This document shows positions 15,015-22,963 of a stretch of DNA of 64,000 bases, in pieces (position 1 is the first letter of the stretch; each line of letters opens with the position of its first letter). The notes under the pieces were generated by a model. That model saw nothing but the letters and a program-made list of their open reading frames with translations, did no database searches and was not told the origin of the DNA. Origin of the DNA: Streptomyces sp. NBC_00513 (GTDB lineage Bacteria; Actinomycetota; Actinomycetes; Streptomycetales; Streptomycetaceae); assembly GCF_041431415.1 (NCBI RefSeq), contig NZ_CP107845.1:1488001-1552000 (forward strand), given 5' to 3'. A program made the translations under genes and the position numbers.

Positions 15015-17114
15015 GTGTTCGGTGAGTACTCGTTCAACAACAGTCAGCCAGTTTCCGCAGGCGGCCACCCCGGGCCGGGCGCTGGTCCAGTGCCGGGAAA
15101 CCTGCCGCCGCAGTCGCCGGGCTTCGTCGGACGGGAACGTGAACTCGCCCACCTGGAGCACCTGTTGCCGGGCCGGCGACTGATCACGCTGACCGGGGTG
15201 GGCGGGGTCGGCAAGACCCGGCTCGCCCTGCGCGCCGCCGCCGCGTCCGGGCCCGAACGGCCCGACGGGGTCTGGTGGGTCGAACTCTCGCCCTTGCGCG
15301 ACCCCGACCTGCTCACCGCGACGGTGGCCCACACCGTCGGCCTCGCGGACCACTCCGCCCGGTCGCTGGACGAGGAACTGTGCGCCTGGATGGCGGACAA
15401 GAAGCTCCTCCTGGTCCTCGACACCTGCGAGCACCTGATCGCGGCCTGCCGGCACCTCGTGGGGGAACTCCTTCAGTCCGCACCGGACCTGACGGTGTTG
15501 ACCACCTCGCGCGAACCGCTCGGCAGCCCCGGGGAACAGCTCGTCGAGGTGCGGCCGCTGCCCTTCGAGGGGCCGGACAGCGACGCCCTCGCCCTCTTCC
15601 GCCGGCGGGCCGTCGCCGCGTCCCCGCCGGCCGCCGCCGCCTTCGACGACCCCGGGCGGGCGACGATCGCCGCCGAGGTGTGCCGCCGGCTCGACGGGAT
15701 CCCGCTCGCGCTCGAACTGGCGGGCGCGCGGCTGCGGTCGTGGACCCTCGAACAGATGGCACAGCGGCTGGGCGCGCGATTCGACGTGCTGGCCGACTCC
15801 GACGACGCCCTGCTCCCCCGGCACCGGACGATGCGGACCACGATCGGCTGGAGCCACGAGCTGTGCGAGCCGGTCGAACGACTGCTGTGGGCCCGCCTGT
15901 CGGTGTTCACCGGGGACTTCGACGTGGCCGCCGCCCGGGCGGTCTGCGCGGGCGGCCCGCTGCCCGCCTCCCGGGTCGAGCGGGTCCTGGCGGGCCTCGT
16001 GGCCAAGTCCGTGGTCCGGCGCACCGAGGAGCGCGGGACGGGGATCCGCTACCGGATGCTGGACACGATCCGCGAGTACGGACACGACTGGTTGACGGAG
16101 CTGGGCGAGGTGCGCACGGTCGCCGACCGGCACGCGCACTGGTACCTCGCGCTCGCCCAGGCCGCCGACCGGGGCTGGATGGGGCCGGGCCAGGTGGACT
16201 GGTACCGCAGGATGACCGCCGAACACCCACAACTGCGCACGGCGCTCGAACAGTTGCTGGGGTGCGAGCCGGCGGCCGCCCAGGAGATGGCCGGGGCGCT
16301 CTGGTTCTTCTGGTTCGCGTGCGGGCACGTCCACGAGGGTCGCGCCTTCCTGGAGCGGTCCCTGCGCTCGGGCCCGCGCACGGGCGCCGGGTACACGCAG
16401 GCGCTGTGGGCGCTCGGCCTGACGGTGCTGCTCCAAGGCGACCTGGACGCGGCCCGCGGGCTCGGTGAGGAGTGCACCCGCTCGGCGGACCGACTGGCCG
16501 ACCCGGAGCGCGAGTTGCGGGCCGCCTACCTGCACGCCGTGGCGGTGATGATGCCCGGCGACTCGGTGCGGGCCCTCACGCTGGCCGGCCCCCGGGCGCG
16601 GGCGGGACACGGCGGGCGCTCCAGTGGTCCGGGCTGGCTGCTGTGCCGGCTGGCCACCGGCTTCGCGCTGTGCGACCTGGAACGCTTCGAGGAGGCCGCC
16701 GAGGAGGCGCGGGGCCTGCGCGAGGCGTGCGCGGAACTGGGCGAACGCTGGTTGCGGGCCTACGCGGACTACATCCTGGCCATGTCCGCGCTGGGCCTCG
16801 GGCACCACGGGGAGGCGGCCCGCCACGCCAGGGCCATGCTGTCGGGCAAGCGACTGCTGGGCGACCGGTTCGGCATCGCGCTCGGCCTGGACCTGCTCGC
16901 GGCGGCGGTGGCGGGCCTCGGCGACGGGGAACTGGCGGCGCGGCTGCTGGGCACCGGGCACGCCTGGTGGCGCACGGTGGGGCGACCTCAGATGGGTGGC
17001 TCGCCCGCGTTGACGGCCCTGCGGGACGAGGGCGAGCGGCGTGCCCGCGCGGCGATCGGGGACGCGGCGTACGAGACGGCGTTCCTGGGCGGCACGGCGG
17101 CGGCCACCGGCTGA
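15015..17114 (+). CDS. STAND (NB-ARC) ATPase, regulator-like but without HTH
   Basis: About 699 residues from GTG 15015. Seen: an N-terminal GFVGRERELAHLE entry, P-loop GVGGVGKTRL (around 61-70), Walker B LLLVLDTCEHL, sensor TSREPLG, GxP motif IPLALELAGARL, an arm/winged segment with RHRTMRTTIGWSHELC, then a long alpha-helical TPR-like region. Close relatives in Streptomyces continue into a C-terminal LuxR-type HTH; this one stops at AAIGDAAYETAFLGG, where the linker to the HTH normally begins. No HTH is found in other frames downstream, so it is not a simple frameshift. It may act as a signalling switch through protein partners. The start is uncertain: ATG 14958 and GTG 14937 are also in frame. 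Confidence 0.8.
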   Translation: MFGEYSFNNSQPVSAGGHPGPGAGPVPGNLPPQSPGFVGRERELAHLEHLLPGRRLITLTGVGGVGKTRLALRAAAASGPERPDGVWWVELSPLRDPDLLTATVAHTVGLADHSARSLDEELCAWMADKKLLLVLDTCEHLIAACRHLVGELLQSAPDLTVLTTSREPLGSPGEQLVEVRPLPFEGPDSDALALFRRRAVAASPPAAAAFDDPGRATIAAEVCRRLDGIPLALELAGARLRSWTLEQMAQRLGARFDVLADSDDALLPRHRTMRTTIGWSHELCEPVERLLWARLSVFTGDFDVAAARAVCAGGPLPASRVERVLAGLVAKSVVRRTEERGTGIRYRMLDTIREYGHDWLTELGEVRTVADRHAHWYLALAQAADRGWMGPGQVDWYRRMTAEHPQLRTALEQLLGCEPAAAQEMAGALWFFWFACGHVHEGRAFLERSLRSGPRTGAGYTQALWALGLTVLLQGDLDAARGLGEECTRSADRLADPERELRAAYLHAVAVMMPGDSVRALTLAGPRARAGHGGRSSGPGWLLCRLATGFALCDLERFEEAAEEARGLREACAELGERWLRAYADYILAMSALGLGHHGEAARHARAMLSGKRLLGDRFGIALGLDLLAAAVAGLGDGELAARLLGTGHAWWRTVGRPQMGGSPALTALRDEGERRARAAIGDAAYETAFLGGTAAATG

Positions 17115-17129
17115 CCCTCAGCCGGTGGC
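17103..17129. terminator. Perfect hairpin overlapping the STAND gene stop
   Basis: Twelve-base perfect arms GCCACCGGCTGA and TCAGCCGGTGGC with a CCC loop. The stop codon TGA is the end of the left arm. A second, smaller hairpin TCCCGT-CAGT-ACGGGA follows at 17145-17160, over the stop of the minus-strand 30-codon ORF, so the pair separates convergent genes. Confidence 0.75.
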
Positions 17130-17149
17130 GCGTGTCTCCGGGGTTCCCG

Positions 17150-17242
17150 TCAGTACGGGAGGGGTCTGCCCGACGGTGTACGGAGGTCCAGGTCTCGGGG
17201 TGCGGGCTTGGGGACGGGCTTGCGGATCAGCTGCTGGCGCAT
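17150..17242 (-). CDS. 30-residue peptide, unknown function
   Basis: A tiny gene: ATG at 17242 has GAGGAGG seven bases upstream, among the best ribosome sites in the window. It lies only 13 bases after the DUF5999 stop and so is probably cotranscribed. The product is MRQQLIRKPVPKPAPRDLDL followed by RTPSGRPLPY: basic, proline-rich and without hydrophobic segments. No family is recognised. It could be a structural small protein, a regulatory leader peptide or a modified-peptide precursor, but no modification enzymes are adjacent. The evidence is the ribosome site plus linkage; function is unknown. Confidence 0.55.
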   Translation of the reverse strand: MRQQLIRKPVPKPAPRDLDLRTPSGRPLPY

Positions 17243-17255
17243 GCTGCCTCCTCGC

Positions 17256-17441
17256 TCAGACAAGGGCCGGTCGGCGGGGTTCCACCGTGCGGCCGTCGGG
17301 GAGCAGTTCACCTGTGTCGTCGAAGACCACGGCACCGTTGCAGAGCAGGCTCCAGCCCTGTTCGGGGTGGAAGGCCACGGTGTGGGCGGCGTCGTGATCG
17401 GCGCTGTCGGCGGTCGGGCAGGGGGGCTGGTGGGAGCACAT
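17256..17441 (-). CDS. DUF5999 family protein
   Basis: A 61-residue protein beginning MCSHQPPCPTADSADHDAAH, with Cys2 and Cys8, then FHPEQGWSLLCNGAVVFDDTGELLPDG. I recognise this as the short Streptomyces family DUF5999, found in many genomes and of unknown role. The ATG at 17441 is preceded by GAGGAG. Three cysteines and a conserved His suggest metal or redox chemistry, which is inference. It forms a two-gene unit with the 30-codon ORF downstream. Confidence 0.85.
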   Translation of the reverse strand: MCSHQPPCPTADSADHDAAHTVAFHPEQGWSLLCNGAVVFDDTGELLPDGRTVEPRRPALV

Positions 17442-17597
17442 CGGCGCATCTCCTCGCAGAGTGGGGCGGGAGGGCCGGTGGTCACCCGGTCGAATCCGCG
17501 ATCCACGGTGGCGGTGAGTATTGCTGATCGCCGCCCCCGGACGGAACCCATATCGGGGGTCCAGTTCAGGGTGTGTATGCCCGATTACGATGCGCTC

Positions 17598-18035
17598 ATG
17601 CCCGCTATCCGGCTCGTTCGCACGACGACCCTCCCGCCCTCCGAGGCCTGGCTCCGGCTGACGGAATGGGAGCGCCACGGCGCAGAGGTCCCCTTCACCC
17701 GGACGACCGTCGAGACGGCGCCGCCGACGCGCGTCGGAACGCTGTTCACGGCGCGGACGGGCGTGGGAAGGCTCACATTCGACGACCCCATGGAAGTCAC
17801 CCTCTGGAGGCCTCCGGCGGGGGCCGCCGCGGGGCTGGTGCGCCTCGTGAAACACGGTCGGGTGGTCCGGGGCTGGGCGGAGATCGAGGTTCGGCCCCAC
17901 TTCCCTTCCGGAGCGCAGGTCCACTGGCGCGAGGAACTGAGCCTGCGCGGGCTGGGGCGCCCCTTCGACCCGCTCGTCGCGGCGGCGGGCCGCTTCCTCT
18001 TCGGCCGGGCCCTCGACCGGTTGTTGGGGACATGA
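17598..18035 (+). CDS. SRPBCC (START-like) family protein
   Basis: About 145 residues, MPAIRLVRTTTLPPSEAWLR onward, with the beta-alpha-beta pattern of polyketide-cyclase/SRPBCC proteins: an N-terminal strand, an early helix (SEAWLRLTEWERH), a curved sheet and a long C-terminal helix (VAAAGRFLFGRALDRLL). The fold makes a hydrophobic pocket for small ligands; no substrate is inferable. ATG 17598 is preceded by TACGAT (17586-17591) at the spacing of a -10 element, suggesting a leaderless message. ATG 17577 is an alternative start that adds seven residues. Confidence 0.7.
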   Translation: MPAIRLVRTTTLPPSEAWLRLTEWERHGAEVPFTRTTVETAPPTRVGTLFTARTGVGRLTFDDPMEVTLWRPPAGAAAGLVRLVKHGRVVRGWAEIEVRPHFPSGAQVHWREELSLRGLGRPFDPLVAAAGRFLFGRALDRLLGT

Positions 18036-18054
18036 TGAATCCCGTTAGGGTGCC

Positions 18055-18080
18055 TTGGATCACCGCGCCCGGTGATCCAA
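18055..18080. promoter_or_regulatory. Perfect 11-bp inverted repeat before the Pro/Gln-rich membrane gene
   Basis: Arms TTGGATCACCG (18055-18065) and CGGTGATCCAA (18070-18080) with a 4-nt centre. It lies 24-49 bases upstream of the GTG at 18104 and just after a TAGGGT that could be a -10 element, so an operator at the transcription start is possible. It could also be the terminator of the SRPBCC gene. Confidence 0.55.
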
Positions 18081-18103
18081 CCGACTCCTCCAAGGGGACC
18101 AAA

Positions 18104-18754
18104 GTGGCCACTCCACCACCGCAGCAGGGCTCGGTCCCGCAGCACCAGCACAACCCGTACGCGCAGCCGCCCGGCCACGGGAACCCGTACGCGCAGCCGC
18201 CGCAGCAGCAGCCGGCGGGGCACGGCAACCCGTACGCGCAGCAGCAGCCCGGCGCCGGCGCGCCGCAGCCGGCGGGACACGGCAACCCGTTCGCCGCGGG
18301 CGTGCCCGGACAGGACGCCCCCTCCCCCTACCCGGGCCACCAGGCACCGCAGCAGGGCGGCCACGGCTGCCGGCTGTGCGGGGCCCAGCCGGCGGCGCAG
18401 GCGACCGTCCGGGGCCACCAGGGCATGGTCCTGATGATGCGCTCGCTGAGCGTGCAGGGACCCTTCTGCCGTGACTGCGGGACCGCGACCGTCCGGGACA
18501 TGTCCGCGAAGACGCTCTGGCAGGGCTGGTGGGGGCCGATGTCCCTGCTCCTCACCCCGATCACGGTGCTGCGCAACCTGGGCCCGCGGTCGACGTTCGC
18601 CAAGCTCCCCGCCCCGCAGGGCGGCTTCCGCGCGCCGCTGGACCCGGGCAGGCAGCTGCGTCGGCGCCCGCAGGCGCTGGTCGTCTCGGTGCCGATGGCC
18701 CTGACCCTGCTGTCCTACGCGACGCTCATCGTCATCGCCGTTGCCGGGGGCTGA
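18104..18754 (+). CDS. Pro/Gln-rich membrane protein with paired CxxC motifs
   Basis: A 216-residue protein. GTG 18104 follows AAGGGGA at good spacing. The N-terminal half (about 1-85) is low complexity, with repeated HGNPYAQPP-like units. It is followed by CRLCG and, about 35 residues later, FCRDCG, a probable four-Cys zinc ribbon. The C-terminal half has hydrophobic segments (WWGPMSLLLTPITVL and a final ALVVSVPMALTLLSYATLIVIAV). The topology suggests a cytosolic disordered tail plus zinc ribbon anchored in the membrane. No function is known. It is closed by a long hairpin. Confidence 0.72.
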   Translation: MATPPPQQGSVPQHQHNPYAQPPGHGNPYAQPPQQQPAGHGNPYAQQQPGAGAPQPAGHGNPFAAGVPGQDAPSPYPGHQAPQQGGHGCRLCGAQPAAQATVRGHQGMVLMMRSLSVQGPFCRDCGTATVRDMSAKTLWQGWWGPMSLLLTPITVLRNLGPRSTFAKLPAPQGGFRAPLDPGRQLRRRPQALVVSVPMALTLLSYATLIVIAVAGG

Positions 18755-18773
18755 CCGGCGTCCGATCGACATG

Positions 18774-18812
18774 ACCGTGCCCCGGCGGGCCATGGGCCCG
18801 CCGGGGCACGGT
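18774..18812. terminator. Long bidirectional terminator hairpin
   Basis: Perfect 18-bp arms (18774-18791 and 18795-18812) with a 3-nt loop, between convergent genes ending at 18754 (+) and 18854 (-). Confidence 0.85.
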
Positions 18813-18853
18813 CGTTCCCGGTGACGGGAGGCGGCTGGGACGAGAGAGCCGAC

Positions 18854-20083
18854 CTAGCGGATCGGCATCCCCGAGATCGTGCGGGCGATCACCAGGCGCT
18901 GGATCTCGCTCGTGCCCTCGAAAATCGTGTAGATCGCGCTGTCCCGGTGCATGCGCTCCACCGGGTATTCGCGGGTGAACCCGTTGCCGCCGAGGATCTG
19001 GACCGCCTGGGCGGTGACCTTCTTGGCGACCTCGCTCGCGAACAGCTTCGACATGGACCCCTCCGCGGCGGTGAAGGGCTTGCCCGCTGTCGCCATCCAG
19101 GAGGCCCGCCACACCATCAGCCGGGCCGCGTCGATCTGCGTCCGCATGTCGGCGAGTTGGAAGGCAACGCCCTGGTTGTCGATGATCGGCCGACCGAACT
19201 GGGTCCGGGTCTTGGCGTAGTCCAGGGCCACTTCGTAGGCCGCGCGGGCCGTGCCCACGGCCATCGCGCCCACCGCCGGGCGGGAGGCCTCGAAGGTGGC
19301 CATGGCGGCGTTCTTCACGCGCTCGCCGCCGCCGGCCCTGGCCCGCTCGCGGGCACGGGCGAGCCGCTCGTCGAGCTTCTCCTTGCCGCCGAGGAGGCAG
19401 GATCCCGGGACGCGGCAGTCCTCCAACACCACCTCGGCGGTGTGCGAGGCGCGGATGCCGTGCTTCTTGAACTTCTGGCCCTGTGACAGGCCGGGGGTGT
19501 TCGGCGGCACGATGAAGGAGGCGTGCCCCTTGGTGCCGAGCTCGGGGTCGACCACGGCGACGACGATGTGGACGTTGGCGATGCCGCCGTTGGTCGCCCA
19601 GGTCTTGGTGCCGTTGAGCACCCACTCGTCCTTGGCGTCGTCGTAGACCGCGCGGGTGCGCATCGCCCCGACGTCCGATCCCGCGTCCGGTTCGGAGGAG
19701 CAGAAGGCCGCGACCTTCACGTCGTTCTGGTCGCCGTACATCTGCGGGATCCAGGTGCCGATCTGCTCCTCGGTGCCGTTGGCGACGACGCCGATGGCGG
19801 CGAGGCCGGTGCCGACGATGGACAGCGCGATGCCCGCGTCACCCCAGAAGAGCTCTTCCATGGCCATCGGGATGCCGAGGCCGGTGGGGTCGAAGAACTG
19901 CTGCGCGTAGAAGTCGACGGAGTAGATGCCGAGCTTGGCGGCCTCCTGGATGACGGGCCACGGAGTCTCTTCGCGCTCGTCCCATTCCGCGGCGGCGGGC
20001 CGGATCACGTCGGCGGCGAAGCCGTGGATCCAGTCCCGGACCTGCTTCTGGTCGTCGTTGAGCTCCATGGTGAACTCCGCCAT
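18854..20083 (-). CDS. Acyl-CoA dehydrogenase
   Basis: A 409-residue FAD flavoprotein catalysing the first beta-oxidation step or a short/branched-chain equivalent. Seen: AFCSSEPDAGSDVG and WATNGGIA (FAD and substrate contacts), KFKKHGIRASHTAEV, QILGGNGFTREYPVERMHRDS, and the catalytic Glu in IFEGTSEIQRLV. ATG 20083 has GGAGGGG five bases upstream; the open frame extends further but without homology. It diverges from a TetR regulator, and the shared 217-bp region carries two GGTAACC-type palindromes, so repression by that TetR is likely. Chain-length preference cannot be judged. Confidence 0.93.
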   Translation of the reverse strand: MAEFTMELNDDQKQVRDWIHGFAADVIRPAAAEWDEREETPWPVIQEAAKLGIYSVDFYAQQFFDPTGLGIPMAMEELFWGDAGIALSIVGTGLAAIGVVANGTEEQIGTWIPQMYGDQNDVKVAAFCSSEPDAGSDVGAMRTRAVYDDAKDEWVLNGTKTWATNGGIANVHIVVAVVDPELGTKGHASFIVPPNTPGLSQGQKFKKHGIRASHTAEVVLEDCRVPGSCLLGGKEKLDERLARARERARAGGGERVKNAAMATFEASRPAVGAMAVGTARAAYEVALDYAKTRTQFGRPIIDNQGVAFQLADMRTQIDAARLMVWRASWMATAGKPFTAAEGSMSKLFASEVAKKVTAQAVQILGGNGFTREYPVERMHRDSAIYTIFEGTSEIQRLVIARTISGMPIR

Positions 20084-20126
20084 GTCCCCTCCAGCTGTCT
20101 CATGCACGTACGGTTGCCCACCCCGG

Positions 20127-20147
20127 GTGGTTACCAGCGGTAACCAC
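20127..20147. promoter_or_regulatory. TetR operator 1
   Basis: Perfect inverted repeat GTGGTTACC-AGC-GGTAACCAC, 9-bp arms, 44 bases upstream of the acyl-CoA dehydrogenase start. The likely binding site of the divergent TetR protein; inferred from position and symmetry. Confidence 0.65.
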
Positions 20148-20162
20148 ATCGAGGGCCACAGT

Positions 20163-20183
20163 CTGTTACCGACGGGTAAGCAG
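20163..20183. promoter_or_regulatory. TetR operator 2 (imperfect copy)
   Basis: CTGTTACCGACGGGTAAGCAG contains TTACC and GGTAA half-sites like operator 1 but with a 4-nt rather than 3-nt centre. It lies 36 bp centre to centre from operator 1 on the TetR side. Confidence 0.5.
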
Positions 20184-20300
20184 TGTCAAGCGGGGCCCGT
20201 TCGGCCCGGAGGGCGGCCGTCGAGTCGATCGACGGGGCGTGTGGGGTGTTACGTTGCGTGGGCGTCACGCACATCGCAAGGGCGGGGAGAGAAACACGTC

Positions 20301-20945
20301 ATGGAGACCACTCAGCAGGCCGGCGAACCGGGAGCGGCCGAACGCCGGCGCCGGGAGTTGCTCGAAGCCGCCGACCGGGTCGTGCTCAGGGACGGCCCGA
20401 AGGCCTCCATGAACGCCATCGCGGCCGAGGCGGGCATCACCAAGCCCATCCTGTACCGGCACTTCGGCGACAAGGCGGGGCTCTACCAGGCCCTCGCCGT
20501 CCGGCACACCGACGCGCTGCTCGACTCACTGCGGGCCGCGCTCGACGCCCCGGCCGAGCGCCGCCGCCGGGTCGAGGCCACCCTGGACACCTACCTCGTC
20601 GCGATCGAGGCCCGCCCTCAGGTGTACCGCTTCCTGATGCACCCCGCCGAGGACTCGCACACCGCCGAGCGCGGCTTCGACGTCGGCCTCCACTCGGCCC
20701 CCCTGCTGCGCCGGCTGGGCGAGGAACTGGCCCAGGTCATCGGCGAACGCGTCGACCTCGGCCCCGGCGGCGAGCGCCTCGCCCGGGTCTGGGGCCACGG
20801 CATCGTCGGCATGATGCACGCCGCCGGGGACTGGTGGCTCGGCGAACGCCCCTGCGAGCGGGCGGAGTTGGTCACGGCCCTCACCGACCTCCTGTGGGGC
20901 CGGCTGGCGACCGCCGGCAACCGGGCGGACGGCCCCGGCTTCTGA
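20301..20945 (+). CDS. TetR family transcriptional regulator
   Basis: A 214-residue protein with the N-terminal TetR HTH: RRRELLEAADRVVLRDGPKA, then MNAIAAEAGITKPILYRHFGDKAGLYQAL (recognition helix around residues 45-60). The ligand domain has several His/Trp residues (AAGDWWLGERPC). ATG 20301 is the first start with this HTH register. It diverges from an acyl-CoA dehydrogenase and probably represses it and itself through the two palindromes between them. The effector may be an acyl-CoA; this is inferred from context only. Confidence 0.88.
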   Translation: METTQQAGEPGAAERRRRELLEAADRVVLRDGPKASMNAIAAEAGITKPILYRHFGDKAGLYQALAVRHTDALLDSLRAALDAPAERRRRVEATLDTYLVAIEARPQVYRFLMHPAEDSHTAERGFDVGLHSAPLLRRLGEELAQVIGERVDLGPGGERLARVWGHGIVGMMHAAGDWWLGERPCERAELVTALTDLLWGRLATAGNRADGPGF

Positions 20946-20981
20946 CCGGCCGGGCGGGCCGCCGACCGGACCGACCCGGAC

Positions 20982-21581
20982 CTACCCCCGGCCCTCGCCC
21001 GCGTCCGCGGGTCGGCTCCGCTCGCCCAGCCGGGCGATTCCCCGCGCGCCCCACGGCGTACGGCGGATCGCCCGCAGCAGCCTGGTTCGGCGCCACCCGG
21101 TGACCCGGGCCGCGTAGACCGTGCCGTCGAGGTGGTCGCACTCGTGCTGGAGGCAGCGCGCGAAGAACCCGGTCCCCTCGACCCGAAGGGGCGCGCCGTC
21201 GGAGGTGAACCCCTCGACGACCGCGCGGTCGAAGCGGACCGTGCCGGCCTCCAGGCCGGGCAGCGAGAGGCAGCCCTCGGGGCCGCGGAACCCGTCCCCG
21301 TCGGCCGTGACCAGCCGCGGGTTGACGATGTGCCCGACGTGGCGGACGTCCTCGTCGTCGGGGCAGTCGTACACGAACACCCGCCGGCCCACGCCGATCT
21401 GGTTGGCGGCCAGGCCGACGCCCTCGGCGGCGTACATCGTCGCGAACATGTCCTCGATCAGCCGGTGGAGCGGCGGCCCGAATTCGGTGACCTCCGCGCA
21501 GGCCGAGTGGAGCACCGGATCGCCCAGCAGGCTCATGGGGCGGACGTGTCCGGTGGTGCCGGGAATGGGGCGCTGTCGCAT
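20982..21581 (-). CDS. def: Peptide deformylase
   Basis: A 199-residue Fe/Zn metalloenzyme that removes the formyl group from nascent proteins. All three signature motifs are visible: GVGLAANQIG (box 1, around 54-63), EGCLSLPG (box 2, with metal-ligand Cys) and QHECDHLDG (box 3, two ligand His plus catalytic Glu). ATG 21581 gives the usual MRQRPIPGTT opening; an ATG nine codons upstream has no ribosome site. Streptomyces carry several def paralogues. It diverges from murT and converges on the TetR gene. Confidence 0.93.
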   Translation of the reverse strand: MRQRPIPGTTGHVRPMSLLGDPVLHSACAEVTEFGPPLHRLIEDMFATMYAAEGVGLAANQIGVGRRVFVYDCPDDEDVRHVGHIVNPRLVTADGDGFRGPEGCLSLPGLEAGTVRFDRAVVEGFTSDGAPLRVEGTGFFARCLQHECDHLDGTVYAARVTGWRRTRLLRAIRRTPWGARGIARLGERSRPADAGEGRG

Positions 21582-21704
21582 GGCGGTAAGGGTACGACGG
21601 GCGAACATATGAGGAGATCCGCGACGTCCCGGGGGCGCCGCGGTCAAGGCTCCGGCAGGTACTGGATAGGCTGGGGCCGACCGACGCAAGGAGGACAAGG
21701 GACG

Positions 21705-22943
21705 ATGGCAGGCAACACGGAGCCGCTTTCGCCGCGGGCCAAGCTGGCCGTGACGGCGGGCAAGGCCGCGGCGGCGGTGTCGCGGGCCGCGGGACGCGGA
21801 AGCGGATCGGTGATCGGTGGCAAGGTCGCACTCAGGCTCGACCCCGATCTCCTCGGCGCGCTGGCGCAGCATCTCGATGTCGTCCTCGTCTCCGCGACGA
21901 ACGGCAAGACCACGACGACCCGACTGATCGCGGAGGCCCTGCGGGCCAGCGGTCCGGTCGTCTCGAACGCGCTCGGCGCGAACATGCCGGCCGGCATCAC
22001 CTCGGCGCTCGCCGGCGGCTCGGACGCCAAGTACGGCGTCATCGAGGTCGACGAGAAGTACCTGGCCGGAGTGGCCCGGGACGTCACGCCCAAGGTGATC
22101 GCCCTGCTGAACCTCTCCCGCGACCAGCTGGACCGCGCCGCCGAGACCCGCATGCTCGCGGAGAAGTGGCGCGAGGGGCTCTCGGGCTCCAAGGCCGTCA
22201 TCGTGGCGAACTGCGACGACCCGCTGATCGTGTGGTCGGCCTCGTCCTCGCAGAACGTCGTGTGGGTGGCCGCCGGCCAGGAGTGGAAGGACGACGCCTG
22301 GTCGTGCCCCTCCTGCGGTGGCGTCATGCAGCGCCCTGGCGACGACTGGTTCTGCGGCGAGTGCGGTTTCCGGCGTCCCACCCCGAGCTGGGTGCTCTCC
22401 GGTGACCACGTGCTCGACCCGCACGGCAGCGCCTGGCCGATCCACCTCCAGCTGCCCGGCCGCGCCAACAAGGCGAACGCCGCCACCTCGGCCGCCGTGG
22501 CCGCCGTGTTCGGCGTCCCGCCGCAGGTCGCGCTGGAGCGGATGTACCAGGTGCAGGCCGTGGCCGGCCGCTACGACGTGGTCAACTTCATGGGACGCGA
22601 GCTGCGGCTGCTGCTCGCCAAGAACCCGGCGGGCTGGCTGGAGACGTTCTCGCTGATCGACCCGCCGCCCACCCCGGTGATCCTGTCGGTGAACGCGCGC
22701 GGCGCCGACGGCACCGACACCTCCTGGCTGTGGGACGTCGACTACCCCCGGCTGGCCGGTCACCCGATCTTCGTGATCGGCGACCGCAAGCTGGACCTCG
22801 CGGTCCGCCTGGAGGTCGCGGGCCTGGACTTCCGTGTCTGCGAGACCCTCGACGAGGCCGTCCAGTTGGCTCCGCCCGGACAGATCGAGCTGATCGCCAA
22901 CTACACCGCCTTCCAGGACGTGCGCCGCCGCGTCGGCAACTAG
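21705..22943 (+). CDS. murT: Lipid II isoglutaminyl synthase, Mur-ligase subunit MurT
   Basis: A 412-residue Mur-ligase-like protein with the DUF1727 C-terminal domain. Seen: P-loop SATNGKTTTTRLIAE (around 65-79), EVDEKYL, LNLSRDQLDR, and a four-Cys zinc ribbon CPSCGG...CGECGF (around 203-225) typical of MurT. With GatD it amidates the alpha-carboxyl of D-glutamate in lipid II using glutamine-derived ammonia. The ATG at 21705 has AAGGAGG upstream. GatD follows 20 bases later, presumably cotranscribed. Confidence 0.93.
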   Translation: MAGNTEPLSPRAKLAVTAGKAAAAVSRAAGRGSGSVIGGKVALRLDPDLLGALAQHLDVVLVSATNGKTTTTRLIAEALRASGPVVSNALGANMPAGITSALAGGSDAKYGVIEVDEKYLAGVARDVTPKVIALLNLSRDQLDRAAETRMLAEKWREGLSGSKAVIVANCDDPLIVWSASSSQNVVWVAAGQEWKDDAWSCPSCGGVMQRPGDDWFCGECGFRRPTPSWVLSGDHVLDPHGSAWPIHLQLPGRANKANAATSAAVAAVFGVPPQVALERMYQVQAVAGRYDVVNFMGRELRLLLAKNPAGWLETFSLIDPPPTPVILSVNARGADGTDTSWLWDVDYPRLAGHPIFVIGDRKLDLAVRLEVAGLDFRVCETLDEAVQLAPPGQIELIANYTAFQDVRRRVGN

Positions 22944-22963
22944 TACCCACAGAGGACAAGAGC

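Noticed and set aside
17115..17527. Frameshifted LuxR HTH downstream of the STAND gene
   Set aside because: All three forward frames were read; none contains an HTH-like segment, and a terminator hairpin covers the stop.
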